Below, piece after piece: positions 41,001 to 55,295 of a stretch of DNA of 64,000 nt (position 1 is the first letter of the stretch; every line of letters begins with the position of its first letter). Position numbers and translations under genes: made by a program. The stretch is from Valencia hispanica (taxonomy: Eukaryota > Chordata > Actinopteri > Cyprinodontiformes > Valenciidae): contig OY747702.1 of assembly GCA_963556495.2 (NCBI GenBank), forward strand, positions 22,084,403 to 22,148,402, written 5' to 3'. The notes beneath the pieces are model-generated. The model worked only from the letters and a program-made list of their open reading frames with translations, was not told the origin of the DNA and did no database searches.

Positions 41001-44000
41001 ATATATACTGACAATACATAACTTTTGGTTATGTATAGATAGTTTTATTATAATAAATCTACCCTCTGGATCTGTAACTGTATCTATTACTGTAAAATTT
41101 AAATTTTTATTTATTAATATTGCTACTCCCCTTTGTCTAGAGTTATAGCATGCAGAAAACACATTAGGAAACTCAGGGGATTTAAGATCAACTGCAGCTG
41201 AGGTAGATTTATGGGTTTCTTGTAATAAGACGACATCTGCCTTCAATCTTTTAAGCTGGGTAAAAATCTTAACTCTTTTCTCTCGGGTGCCAGCTCCATG
41301 AACATTTCATGTGACAAACCTTAGAGTAGCCATAGTTTTGAGACAAAAGTTGTAAAGTCCATATCACCATAGAAACAGATAAACAGATAAACACAGGTGT
41401 ATTATTAGTTTGTGCTTGGGGTTGCCTGATTGAAAATCCAGAAGCCGAGATATAAGAAAGAGAGAAATAGAATAAAGATGCGAAGGTGTGAAGGGTGAGG
41501 GTGAGAGAGAAAGAAATAGTTATGTTATGAAAAAAATCTGTCTGTGTGTGTGAGTGATAAAAGAAGAAAAAATGAGTGACAAAGACATTTGGTGATAGAC
41601 ATGTGAAGATGAGAAAAGAAAAAAGAGCCAGTATCCCAGTGCTTAGCCCTGGCCCCGCCCACATTGAGTAATGTAAACAACTTTACAGAGCTGTGCTAAC
41701 ATTAGATTATAGTTGACTGATAAAACAACTCTTATCTGACCAGTGTTACATGACTAATAATGCCAAGGAGTAAGCTGGGGGTCCCTGAACAGCTGCCCAT
41801 TAACATACAGTTTATCTACCGCTACTGTAGCTCTGGTGCCTTCACTGATATATTTCTTCCTGATTGGGAAAAAAACGCCCCTTCTATCCAGGATCTCCTT
41901 CGGATATTGATCATTAACGTTGTAATTCGTTCCCCGCAGCTCTCTGCCCCGGCCTCTGACCTGCTCTTTTTGCTTGTAATGCTCGAATTTAGCAACAATA
42001 GGTCGCGGCCGGCTGTTGTTGGGCTTCTTACCTCCGAGCCGGTGGACGCGGTGAAAAGTGATGTTTTTTACCGTGTCGCTTGGGAGCTTTAACTGATGTT
42101 GGAGAAAATCTCGGACGGTGGATTCAGCGTCGTCCTCAGCCTGTTCTGGGATCCCGGAAAAAACAAGATTGTCCCGCATTCCCCTGGCCTGTATATCCAA
42201 GATAGTTTCTTTCATCCTCTTCCTTTCTCTTTCGGACAGCTGCGTCATCCCCTCAGTGAGTTTCTTTACACCGTCTCTAAGCGTTTGGTTTTCTGCAGCG
42301 AGCGATGCTACCTTTTGTTGGCTGAACTCCAGAGATTCCCTTAGAGCTTGAAATTCTTTGTGGAGAACCTCAACCAGGGCCAGATGGGCGTCTAGGCTGG
42401 TTAGCTTCTTGTCTATTGAGTCCAGGACTTCACTGTAGCTTTTCTCTGGAGAGATGGTGGAGGTGCTGGCCTCAGAACGGGTGCGTTTCTGTGATGGTGT
42501 GCTTGTCGGCACAGCAGAGGTGGATTTCTGTGGCTTGCCCATAACAATGTTGTCAAAGCACTCGTCCAAGTAGCTTTCCAGGCTGTGCAAGGTTTCCTCG
42601 TCCAGTTTGTTTTATGGAGAAATAAAAAATAATGGTTATTATTATTAAACGTTTGCTATATTTGGCTCGAATGTTATGGTTTGTTTTTACCCGAGTTTGT
42701 TTGTTTTACCAGTTTACCGCCATATTACTTACGCACAGCTCTCGCGAGATCTCAGCAGCAGTTCATCTCAAAGGGCGGTCACAATAGTGGGAGTAAAAAT
42801 GTTTATATTTATATTTTCTTTCCCATCGTCCTTGCAGTAGTGATTGCAGATCCCCGCTTTCATATAAAGAAACGGCACTACGACTTTCACCTAAGGAACA
42901 CACCTTAAAGCGCAGGTAAATCCTACCTTTGGTTCACTCTCCGCTCCTTTCACCTAAAGTTACCAGGCGCCTCCTCACCGCTGCATACAGGATCAGGGCT
43001 GGAGGTGAGCGACCGTGAAGGAAATGAAGTTAATGCTGTTGACCCCCATCTGTTATAGAAAGGTTCGACCCATAGCCTGTGCAGCTCACATCTAAAAATG
43101 GCCCATAAACAGAACCTTAAAAATACTGTACAAACAATTAGGACATCAGCATGTATGGAAAGCCAGACGTGCCACAATTCAATAAATCAAAATGTCCAAA
43201 AATGTATATTTACACGTGAAGATTTTAATAAGACTTCAAATGGATTTTTCAAATAAATTATTCTGTCCTTATCCTAATAAATAAAAATGTAATGTTGACA
43301 TTATTTGAAATTGTATTAGTATGTTTTACCTCATGGCTGAAGATATCATGAATTTATCTCTCCACTTTAAAAATCCAAATCTCTCAGAGGTGCTAACACT
43401 ACTATAGAAAAGTAGAGTTAGCCCATCTGAGCTGTTTTGATCTCTGAAGCTGTCTGCAGCTGAGTTGCTGTGGAGGTTAACCAGTCAGCATTATTCAACA
43501 TCAGATAAAAAAATTAGAGTACTTTTGCTTTGCATGGTCCCCATCATCTGTTAACGTTGATATATTATGTTACGATTTCCAATAAAATTTTAGGTAAATA
43601 TCAGTTGTTATTATTCAGGATGGTGTACTATTAATTATGTTGTCGTAAGCCATTTGAAAATCTTGTTCGTCGTGCCCCTTTTTAACTTTGAGCACCTGCC
43701 CCTCTAAAGGTCTCTGCACTGCCCTGCTCAGAGCAAATGAATCTTAAAGCAAGTAACAGTATATGAAGTTAAAATATGTTTTGTTTACACTAATACGTGA
43801 GTAACCCTGCTCTGCTTTTAAAAAGGAGTTCTATAGTAAACACCCTGTTTTTTGTTTTTGTTTTTTCCCCCTTTCTGGTTCAAGCAACCTCGTCGAAAAC
43901 AGTTCAAGAGACAAATGAGGAGTTTAAAGCCATGACTGGGACCATTCAGCTGGGCAGAAAACTCATCACCAAGTACAACCGCAGGGAGATCACTGATAAG

Positions 44001-44081
44001 CTGCTCATCTTCTTGGCGTTGGCTCTGTTTTTTGCAACAGTTCTCTACATCCTCAAAAAGAGGCTTTTCCCTTTCTTATAG
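35091..44081 (+). CDS. bnip1: Vesicle transport protein SEC20 (BNIP1)
   Basis: Six coding exons: 35091-35171, 37135-37227, 37324-37415, 37515-37619, 37766-37884 and 43885-44081, all GT-AG. They join in frame to 228 residues, the same length as human BNIP1. The N-terminus MATSDVHVRVCEQEI is followed by a long helical region, the BH3-like segment RKANLASKLSIDKMEK (about residues 90-105), a SNARE helix up to KYNRREITDK, and one C-terminal membrane anchor (about residues 204-220) ending KKRLFPFL. SEC20 is a Golgi-to-ER retrograde Qb-type SNARE in the syntaxin-18 complex and also binds BCL2-family proteins and acts in mitophagy. Intron 5 is 6 kb and carries a broken L1. The start codon sits in a CpG-bearing 5' region. 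Confidence 0.97.
40695..41333 (-). pseudogene. L1-like ORF2 endonuclease fragment
   Basis: Starts MATLRFVT, then TGA at 41309-41307 where the family has Trp. Beyond the stop the frame runs NVHGAGTREKR, ADVVLLQETHKS (catalytic Glu), SIYGPNVDD, LLLGGDLNFG and SRLDLL, the APE-type endonuclease blocks, and then breaks off at the deletion junction near 40700. The final His block and all of the reverse transcriptase are missing. Confidence 0.85.
41754..42542 (-). pseudogene. L1-like ORF1 protein (RNA-binding), nearly intact
   Basis: 263 codons, ATG at 42542 (MGKPQKSTSAVPTS). A coiled coil covers about residues 35-110 (leucine heptads through EFQALRESLEFSQQKVASL), then an L1-type RRM (DNLVFSGIPE ... 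FHRVHRLGGKK) and the C-terminal domain (RPRPIVAKFEHYKQKEQV ... YNVNDQYP). The in-frame sequence continues upstream of the ATG for some codons to a stop. It is unbroken, but its partner ORF2 is dead. Confidence 0.85.
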
Positions 44082-45252
44082 ACCAGAAGCTTCCGAGGAT
44101 ACCTCCTGTATCCTGATACCGTCCTGTCCACAGCTGGCCTACATACGGCGGGAATTCCAAGCTGCTCTGGAAAAATATTGTCCACAAATAGAAAGATAAT
44201 ACTGCATGTCTGCAGTTCTTCTAAGTGTTAAATGTATTAAGCTTTATATATGTCACACTAAAGAAAACTTTGCCTTAGATGAAAATCTGTGGTTTTATGA
44301 CCAATTAGTTTAGTGTGCTTATCATATTAACTGTATGTGATTCCTGTTAAATGTCTTAAATCATTTCAGAAGTGAAAAGAGCATGTCAGTCACAAGAAGC
44401 TGCAATTTTTCTGTATCATCTTGATTAGTCTTTTTTTAGAGAACTGTTCTGAAACTACAATATTTTGCAATATAATGAATTATTATTTTAAAAACAACCT
44501 GAAATGACATTAGATGTCATATTTTAGCAGCAAATCCAGGACTGAATCTTTCTGTGCAGCTGAGTTGGATTTTTTTCAGTTTTTTTTTAATTATTATTCG
44601 TTCTGAAGTAATCAACTTGGAAATGCACCTCAGCTTTTTATGTTAATGCTGTTCATCACGGTTTACTGTATAATTACTTTTATCTGTACCGCTAATTTAT
44701 AACTTCTGAAATATGTTTTGATTGTCTGAATGTATATGTTTTCCATCTGGTTCTGTACTCCTGTTTTTGTTTGTTTTGGGGTTTTTTTTTTTTGTTAAAG
44801 GGATAGCACTTATTGGAGGTTTTTGCTCTTCCATTCATCGTAGCGTTTTATTCTAGCTTCAAACCGAACAGGATTCTATGTGTAAGAGACTGAACGCGGC
44901 AGCTCCACTGTCCCCGCTACAACATATAGTAGCTCAGTAAAGCAGCAGAGCTGTTCACACCGGCAGAGATAGAGCCACATTCATCCGCTGCCTTTCTTCA
45001 GATAAGACCTGGAACAGCAGATTATTGCGAGAGACCCCCCCTCTTATTCCAGTGTGGGTGGTGGATGAGTGAGGGCTGATATTTTTAGGTTTGTGCACTG
45101 CTGTTATCTGACGTTGCCTTTTCAACACCACGGAGAGGGCGGTCAGAGAAGCTCCATGACCTTGCTATCCTCTATGCAACTGCTCTCCATTGCCTTTTTG
45201 TTTGTCGTGTGGATATTATTATTATTTTTTGTCTCTGCTGGTTTATAATAAA
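44082..45252 (+). other. bnip1: bnip1 3' UTR and downstream
   Basis: AT-rich, with a possible AATAAA at 45247. Weaker signals occur earlier, so the real end is unknown. GATA-type AGATAAG (45000-45006) and TTATCTG (45104-45110) flank a TATTTTTAG motif (45080-45088). Confidence 0.5.
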
Positions 45253-45831
45253 TATTATTGCTTCTGGCTTTGCATTTAAATTGTGTTGCTGATTTGTGTC
45301 TATTGTTTTAAAGAGGATGACGGACAGAGAATGTGTAAAGAGACCTGAGAGATGCGTAAGCATCTCCTTCTCATCTGAAGTGGAGACAGTTGGGCTGAGC
45401 CAGCTCCTCGCCTGTTCATATAACAGGACACTTAGACAAGGCCTGGTACTTTCTGTTGAGCAAATTAGACTATTCTTGCATTTAGCACCGAGATATTGTT
45501 AATCAAGTGCTTTGTTTTGTATCTCAACAAGTAGGTTGGGGTCTCTGAAGAGCACAATAAGGGTGTGTGTCAAGAGGCAGCCTGAACCGAAACTTCAGCT
45601 ACTCCACGTGGATTTAACACATCTTTTTTAGGGACGAAAAGCGTTACACACAACAAGCCATATGCATCTTGCTGAGAATTGTTTATTATCCTGATAAAAA
45701 CAATCTAAGACGTGAGAAACCCCCAAAAACTAATAGTACACTGTAAAAAGTAATGTTGGAGAGCATATAATTTTTGCCATTAGAACATATAAATATTAGA
45801 AATGTGATGTTTGTACACTCAACAGTCAGAT

Positions 45832-45990
45832 ATTTTTTTTATGGCAGTAGGGGCATTTATTCAAAAGTAGCTTGATAGGAAAGTGGGCAGTAAATGACCT
45901 GGGTCAAGAATTGAACGCAGAGCAGCTGCATCAAGGACTCTAGCCTCCGTAAATGTTACTTCTGCTCTGCCACTGAGCCACACTGCACCT
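45832..45990 (-). mobile_element. tRNA-derived SINE, minus strand
   Basis: Read on the minus strand: tRNA-like head with A box GTGGCTCAGTGGCAGAGC and B box GCGTTCAATTC, an unrelated body and an A-run (T-run at 45832-45840). Confidence 0.75.
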
Positions 45991-48900
45991 TTGGACTGAT
46001 GTGTTTATATATGTTTTATGGATTAACTCACCAAAAGGAGCTGTTCTACAACTTGTGGAAAACAATAACATGCCACCATGTTTGGGTAGATTTAAAATGT
46101 GTATTACTATTTTAGTCACATTTTTTGCATTAATAACAAACTACATTTTATTTGTTGCGTGTTTTAAACCAGAGGAACAAAATGACCTGATAAGGATTAT
46201 TTAAAATGTAACTTTAGTTGAATAAGTATGTTTTTTACAGTACTTGAAAAGTTTTGAATGTGTCCTTTAGTTCTGGAACTCTCCCAATTAAAACGGACCC
46301 AGAATAAATGTTTGCAAACTGTTACAAAATAATTGTATTGATTGAATTGTAAAAGTCTGTCTCATCAGTCATCGAATGGGATTGTTCCCTTTGCTTTTCG
46401 AGTGATTTTTCTTCGGTTGGTTTATTGTTTGCCTTTTAAAACATGACCGCATACAATGTGTGGGCACTATTTAGGAGTGTAATTCTTGGACTTATTCCAC
46501 CTATTTGTTATTGGTTAAGTTTAATTTCTGAAGCTTTGTATGCAGTGATACAAAAATAGCCCGGAAATACTTGTGTTAAAGACCATTTCGCCCATCCCTG
46601 CTGCCAGTTAAAGTTTATTAATTTTAAATGCAGCTTTAATTTAAACTTAATTGTTAACAGGTTTGTGCTTTTGAAAAAAAAAAAAAAAAAGTAACTTATG
46701 AAACAGTTTAGGATTTGCAAGAACATCTGAAACACAAACAAAAGATTTTAGGTTTTATTTTTCTGTGTGAGCATTTTCAAACTTCAAGTTGTCTTTAAAG
46801 GTTTAATACAGGTCAAGGTCATGGCCGGCAGCCAGCAGCCTTTAAGCGTTTGTGTACACAGCGAAGGTGGATGACAGCTAGTTGTAAAAATGAATAAACT
46901 TTTAACAACCTTTTCAACTTGTTTAAGTAAAAATGACTGAAGCTTTTTAACAGCCTCTTGAACATTTTAACCTGACATGAACCATGCAAGGGGTTTTAAC
47001 AGCCGCTAATCTCCATTATGAGGGTTTATAGCTCATTCTGTCGGTATGTCATTAACACGCAGGGGTTATACATATAGTTCTTTTTATTCACCACTTCCAA
47101 GTTCTATATTATTTTAAATACAAAGAACACTGGCAAAACACACTGTTAGTCTAATTGAGAAATTAATTACTCCGATTTTATTCAGGTAAATTTAAACTTT
47201 CAGAAGCAAAATTATGGAAGCTGTAGGCCTACAGCTAAAAGACTCTCTGCTAAGTCAAATTCTATTTATTAGATGCGTTTTCTAATCTGTGTTGTCTTCC
47301 CATGTTAAAAAAGAAAAAAAAATAGAAATTGGACTGGGATTAGGGTTTAAAACGTAACTGGAACTGTAATATCTTCTTTTAGATCTATTCCAACAAGGTG
47401 GTGTGTGCACCTTTACATGCTGTTCAATGGCAATGGCTACCTCAGCATTAAAAGGTTCTGTTTATTAGCAAATGTGACTTTAGCAATAGCTAAGTTGGTC
47501 CATCTAGCTAATGTTCCATACAAACTTGAGTTCCTGCTCAAAGAAAGCAAGTTTCACAACTACAAGTGTAACAGTTCTTAACTTTTAACTAACTTAATAT
47601 ATCAATCCATAATACAGGCCACAAATCCCAAAGTACACTGAACAAAGCAGTTCTGAAGGGGGTTAAGAACCATTAAAATTGGTCACAAAAAAAGATCAAT
47701 TATCTAATTTGTAAATGTAACATTTAATTACTTGAAAATGTAATAGACATGAACTACTTTGTTTTGGTAATAAATTCTACCAGAATGTTTTGATTAGAAT
47801 TTGACTGAAGATCTTGTTTTGGTTAGTCATCATCCTCAGTCATCAGGAGAACTGTAAGGCTGATATGTTTTAAGAGCTGTATTATGAATGAATATATCAA
47901 CTTAGTAACGGTTAAAAACAGCTATACTGGTGGTTTAAAAAAGGTATGTGTTGAAGCAGGAATTCAAGTTTGCATTTGACGCTTAAACCAGCTAGCAAGT
48001 TGAATTTCTTAACCCTCACTCAGTCATTGTCAATAAACTGCATTTGTTACCTGTTGTTTTCAGGGAAAAATGTTTACATCCTTTCATGTAAGAACAATCC
48101 AGTTTTTATTTGTTCTTTTTTTTTCAACATAGAGCAAACCAGATGAGATCATGAAAGAACTGAAGATTTGTGTGATTCATGATCCTGATGCAGGACCCAG
48201 CTATTGATTGTGCTGAAGGGTTATACTTTAATTTTTACTATAGTGGACAAATATAGCTTTTTGTGTTTAATCTTCAAGTCAATACAAAATAGTAGCCTAT
48301 CTATAGGCTACTAAACAACTGGAGTAAAACGATTTAAAATCACAATGTTGCCAAGGAAGTACATTTTTAAAATGTATTGGAACTGTAGAATATCTCCTCA
48401 GAAATAAGGATTCAAATCTCCTCAAAAGAAATGTTTGCAGTGTGATACACCAATTTCCTTGATTAAATGCAATCAGTGTATTTTAACACTGTAGCTAAGG
48501 CAGTTAGAAATTAATTGTTCAACACTACATTTATGTGGAATTTAAATTATTTAATTTAAATCATTTTAATGGCTAATACTCAAAATCCTTCAAAATGATT
48601 TCTTACATGGAAGATTTGGATTTTGCACAACAAATGTTTGAAGCAATCCATTATAATTAGGCTTATTTTCTCCTAACTTTAACATATGAGAATATTTAGG
48701 CTGTTTCTCATATCATATAGGTCTGCTACTACTACAACTACTGATAATAATGATAGTCTAATAATAAAACAGTTCTGACAAATTTGATATTCAAAATAAA
48801 GGTAGCCTATGTGATTTTGAGTTTCAACCTTTTTTTTAATGAGGCCTATTATTATCATGCTATTATCATTTACGCAGAAATTATACAGTGCACTATTAAC

Positions 48901-49040
48901 GAAGGTTCTAGTTACTTTAGAAAAAGTGGTGCTGAAAAACAAAAACAATCCAAAAGGAATCTAAATAGTCCTTAGGACACCTCATCCGCATGCAGTCTTA
49001 TAATCCACTCAAACTAAATGAATCGATGCGTTTTCTAGCT

Positions 49041-49042
<2 letters not shown>
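45991..49042. other. Intergenic between bnip1 and nkx2.5
   Basis: AT-rich with no coding exon recognised. The nkx2.5 3' UTR must lie within its right end, but no poly(A) signal could be singled out. A 16-nt A-run lies at 46675-46690. Confidence 0.5.

Positions 49043-49071
<29 letters not shown>
49043..49071. repeat. 29-nt T-run abutting the nkx2.5 stop codon
   Basis: On the minus strand, the TAA stop (49072-49070) runs straight into an A-tract. The first A bases of the tract are those of the stop codon itself. Confidence 0.95.
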
Positions 49072-51093
<2,022 letters not shown>

Positions 51094-51212
51094 TGCCAAA
51101 AGACGCAGGAGAAAGGAAGGGGGGGATAAAAAAAAAAGCTATGAATCTGTCATGTAGAAGCAACAAGAACGATGTCAACTCAGTCTCTCCTTCCTGGGAA
51201 TATTTACTGGAT

Positions 51213-51255
51213 TTAAGTGTTAGTTTGGTCAACCAGACTGGACTTGAGTGAAGTG
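51213..51255 (+). promoter_or_regulatory. Two NK2-type sites upstream of nkx2.5
   Basis: TTAAGTG (51213-51219) and TGAAGTG (51249-51255) both fit the NK2 consensus TNAAGTG and lie 120-160 bp 5' of the start codon. They could allow autoregulation. Short motifs occur by chance, so this is tentative. Confidence 0.3.
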
Positions 51256-51283
51256 TGCATTTTGAATGTCAGCTCTGTCTCCA

Positions 51284-51383
<100 letters not shown>

Positions 51384-51499
51384 ACGGAGTAGGGAGGAAG
51401 GCGAGATGACCCTCATGCTTTGGCTCTAACATGAGGTGATGCCATGCAGCATGTTCAGTGTGCCACTGTTTCGTACTGTACTTTGGTTTGTTTTACACG

Positions 51500-52290
51500 T
51501 TACAGAAAACAAACCAACCCCAGTTTAGTGGCATTGTCCTGTTGGAACGATAGCTTCTGCCTCAGCCTGAAACCTTGCAGGTTTTCTTCACGTATTACCT
51601 CACATTTAACTGCATCTGTCTTTCTATTAGCTCCCTTTCCCTGATAAAGAAGAGTATCCCCACAGCATGATGCTGCCACCACCATGTTTCATTATAGGGC
51701 TGATGTGCTCAGGTTGAGTTAGTTTAATGCCACATGAAGCATTTTGGATGTAGCCCAGCATTTTGGGCTCACCTGATCACCTTATTTCACCTGTTTGCTA
51801 TGTCCCCTACAGAACATCATGCATAGCTGTCTTTCAGTAATGATATTTTTCTTGCCTTGTTTATAAGTGTATGAGTTTTCAACAGATTCTCCACCTACTT
51901 TCAGTTGATGGACAGCACTGTAAGATCTTCACAACTGTATCATTGACTTGTCTGGCGTGCCCATTGGTCTTCAAGATGCAGTTTGTTCACTAATGTTCTC
52001 TTACAAATATTTAAGGCTTTCACAGAACAACTATACTCGAACTGAGATTAAAATACACACAGTGCAACTTGTTTACAAGGCAGACGATAGGTTACATTTG
52101 ATGGTTTGAATGGGGAAGCAGAGCAAATGGGGCTTAATACAAATACACACAGCACGTTTTAGGTTTTTTGTAAACAGTTTCAAAACCTTTGTCTTCCATT
52201 GTGCAGTTATGTACTGCTTTGTGTTGGTTCATCACATGCAACCCTGATGGAATGCATTGAAAATTGTGGTTCCAAGACAAGAACATGTGC
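51500..52290 (-). mobile_element. Tc1-like transposon relic, minus strand
   Basis: Includes 'cccacagcatgatgctgcc' (51659 on), the antisense of the transposase GGGSIMLWG block, and 'gcagtttgttcactaatg' (51978 on) and a Tc1-type end around 52215-52265. Stops in all frames. Ends about 400 bp upstream of the nkx2.5 start. Confidence 0.75.
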
Positions 52291-52788
52291 CACGGTTCAA
52301 AGACTCACGCAGTCACCGTGTTATTCATGTTGTTTAGAAGCAGTCATTTGAGGGAGATCAAAAAGTGTAATTTTGTTCCTTGTTTTGGCAAAAAAAATAA
52401 TGCATTGTATTATCTGGTTGACTTAAACTCACCTGTTGCGAATGGCTGCAGTCTCAACATTTTATTCAAGCCCTTTGTGTTGCGATCCGAAACCCCTCCT
52501 TTCGATTCCCAAGAGAGACGACTTATGTTTAAGCGAATAAATTATGCCAGACTTTTCATGACTTGGTCTAATTAGGAAAGGTTAATGTCTCTGATAGGTC
52601 TGGTGGGTTTGTTATTCATTCGGAGGGTAGACAAGCGTCTTGGGGGGGAGGGAAGAGATCAGACAACAGTTTGGGGGTCCATGAACATGGAACCTGAAAC
52701 TGGGAGCGCCACTCTCTGCTGTCTGAGAAGAGATTCTGGAGCCGCTGTCTGTCTTATCGGGATGTGATAACAGATGACAACATATCCG

Positions 52789-52821
52789 CACACACACACA
52801 CACATACACACACACACACAC
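52789..52821. repeat. (CA)n microsatellite
   Basis: CA units with one T interruption. Confidence 0.95.
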
Positions 52822-53039
52822 TCCCACCCACGCTGCAGGCCAGGTTATCCAAAGAAAGTGTCAGGAGTGACACTTTTGGCTTGCATAATATTTCTTTATG
52901 TGCAATATGTTTTTTTTTTCTTCCAGTTTTAAAGTTCCGCTAGTTTGTGTAAAAGAATTCACGAAAACAAAAAATATGTTCCCCAAAATGAAACTACATA
53001 CAAACCACCAAATTCACCACAATGAACTAATAGCCTATT

Positions 53040-53720
53040 TCTGTGTGCGCAAGGACGCACAACCTGAGCGCGTTTCCCCTTCCTCTGGCATTAAAGCCGA
53101 CATTAATGCCTGTGGAGACGGTCCCAGGAGACAGACAGTATTATCGTTTGTTTTATCTTCAGCGTTTAGCGCATCCACGGGGTAAATGGGTCCCCCTGTC
53201 TCCAAGCCGGCTGTGGTGTTTATAGTTTTTAAGACTATTTGTGCGCCTCGCCAGCTGATGAATGGCCCTAAAATCTTTCTCGGCTGGTGCGAGTCAACAC
53301 TGGCCCAGCTCTCGCTAGAATAATCACGGAGAGAGAGTAAAACAAGACGTTGGGAAAGGCTTCCATCATGATTAATTTTGACAGAGTCAGAGTGCAGTTT
53401 CCCCCATTTTCCCTGTCGTTTGTTGCAGCAATAAACACAAAGAAGGCGTAGAACGCCGAGCAAACTGTACCCAGACTTCAAGCGAATTAAGCCTCAACTC
53501 TACTGGACACTAATTTATTGTGTCAACTGTAAATTGAACATGACAAGGCCTGGCATGTGTTTCATATCCCTAATGCCCCTTCCTGCAGCAGCCCAGCGGT
53601 CCCCTTTGACCTGTCTTTCTGCAGCACATCTCCAGTTCAGATAAAGCTGCAGATAAGGTAGCTTAAAAACTTCCGCTGCACGAATGAGTGGGTATTTTTA
53701 AGGGATGCGTGTCGGAGTAA
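53040..53720. promoter_or_regulatory. Candidate upstream enhancer of nkx2.5
   Basis: Non-repetitive, GC-balanced block in repeat-rich surroundings. It has AGATAA at 53639-53644 and AGATAAG at 53651-53657, 12 bp apart (about one helical turn), an E-box CAGCTG near 53251, and CTTTGACC near 53606. Mouse Nkx2-5 cardiac enhancers are known to depend on paired GATA sites. Function here is inferred from content and position, about 2.5 kb 5' of nkx2.5. Confidence 0.4.
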
Positions 53721-53834
53721 GGGTGTGTAAACCCACAGCCCTCCACCTTGTATCCCCCCATGTTACTCCCCAAACTTAAATGCATTTATTAGACTCCATT
53801 TCGGACTGAATGCACCGATAAGAAAATAAATCAC

Positions 53835-53838
<4 letters not shown>

Positions 53839-53876
<38 letters not shown>
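53839..53876. repeat. (TA)n microsatellite
   Basis: About 19 TA units. Confidence 0.95.
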
Positions 53877-53879
<3 letters not shown>

Positions 53880-53954
53880 GTGCCTTAAAAAATCTATATT
53901 ACCACGTTGTTCAAAATTTCCGGACAAATTTAAACAGGTTTTTGGGTAGTATAT

Positions 53955-54840
53955 ACAGGTGCATCTTAATAAGTTGGAAAATCTTTAAAATATTTACTCC
54001 AGTAATCAAGTCAGAAAAAACTCAAGTATATGCATTTAAAGCATCGCTCTCTATGGCTTACAGTAGATGAAAACCCACCCAACTTTCTTGAAAGTTTAGT
54101 GACAGATAAAAAAAAGTTTCATACATTGTTTGCATTACACGTTTACTGCTGAACAAGCCGACTGTTCCCAAAGGGCTATAGTCAAGCACTGTAATGGAAA
54201 GTTGAGTGAAAGGAAAAAGATCTTGGCAGGAAAATGTGCACTGGTAACAGACATAACTGCAGCTTTGGAAGGATTATGAACACAAGGCCCTTTCAACACC
54301 TTGATGTAGATACACGAGGTGCAGACTGTGGCCAGAGAAAATCAAACAGTTTTTTTTAAATTCAAGATTAATTTCTATTTTGATAAGCTATCTAAAGTTA
54401 ATTTGCTTCGTTAAATCAATTCAGAAAAGAAATTCATATGTGATATATTTCAAGCATTTATTTCTGTAAATTTTAATGAGTATAGCTTTATGCTGATGAA
54501 AACATAGTACTTCTGTGTGTGATCGCTCTTGAAGCTCTGATTCCAGCTGTGAGCCCTGTAACTCTTGAATGCAGTTTCCTTCACAGTCCTCTCAAGGCTA
54601 CAACAATAGTTATTAGTTGTACAACTCCTTCTATCATGTTTTTTTTTCATCCTCTCAACTTTCATTGAATATGCTTACACACAGCCTTTTATGAACAGTC
54701 AGCTTCTTTATGGTCTTTTGGAGGATGTCAGTCTGCTGCATAACTGTCAAGTCAGCAGTCTTCCTCATGATTGTGTATGCTATAACGTGGTCATAGCTTA
54801 ACATTTCTGTAATAGGAATTTTATAGTTTAACTTTAAAGT
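53955..54840. mobile_element. Transposon relic beginning TACAGGTGCATCTTAATAAG
   Basis: The left end is a worn copy of the fish Tc1-type terminus TACAGGTGCATCTCAATAAA. Pieces resembling the internal part occur at 54440-54500 and 54700-54830. No transposase frame. Confidence 0.6.
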
Positions 54841-55290
54841 ATACAATCTGAAGTAGGTTGAAGTTTATGTGATTGAGCTTTCAAAAACACAATTGTTAAT
54901 ATTTCTTTTGATTAATAGCAGTCATAGTGTGCGTGAATTAGTTTTCAGCACACAAAAGCAGAAGGAATGATTAAGTTACCTGCATTAAATCATGATTGTT
55001 AGTTAGTTAGTTAGTTCAGTTTATTAAGGTCACACACACATGGGTCCATAGCAAAAAAAATAAATAAAAGGAGAGAGTTCCGGATAAAGTCTACGATGTC
55101 ACACAATTACATAAAGGTTAAAACCTCAATAATACCATAAGTTTGAATAAAACGCAACTGAACTTGGTGCTCGGTCAGTCGTTTGACTGATAATTCTATA
55201 ATTCTATAAGTATACTGTTTGTAGAGTCCTTTAGCCTACACATGCAACTATAATTTGTATACTGTCCACATACCCATCAGAAAATTAAAA
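54841..55290. other. Intergenic, nothing recognised
   Basis: AT-rich, with a short GTTA repeat at 54999-55014. Confidence 0.5.
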
Positions 55291-55295
55291 ATGTC

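Larger units (their letters stand above)
38565..42794 (-). mobile_element. L1-like LINE, minus strand, internally deleted, in bnip1 intron 5
   Basis: From the 5' end (high coordinates): a promoter-like end with a YY1-type GCCATATT and a TCTCGCGAGA palindrome (42720-42750), ORF1 (42542 to 41754), the endonuclease start of ORF2 (41333 to about 40695), then an abrupt change into a GC-rich 3' UTR (40690-39100) and a pyrimidine-rich stretch on its sense strand (38750-38970). A T-run at 38560-38570 would be the poly(A) tail. The whole reverse transcriptase is deleted. 'TAAAAATGT' occurs at both presumed flanks (38518 and 42795) but in AT-rich sequence, so the duplication is uncertain. Confidence 0.8.

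Noticed and set aside
51094..51099. Upstream TTG start for nkx2.5
   Set aside because: Not an ATG; the ATG at 51093 gives the family N-terminus MFPSP.
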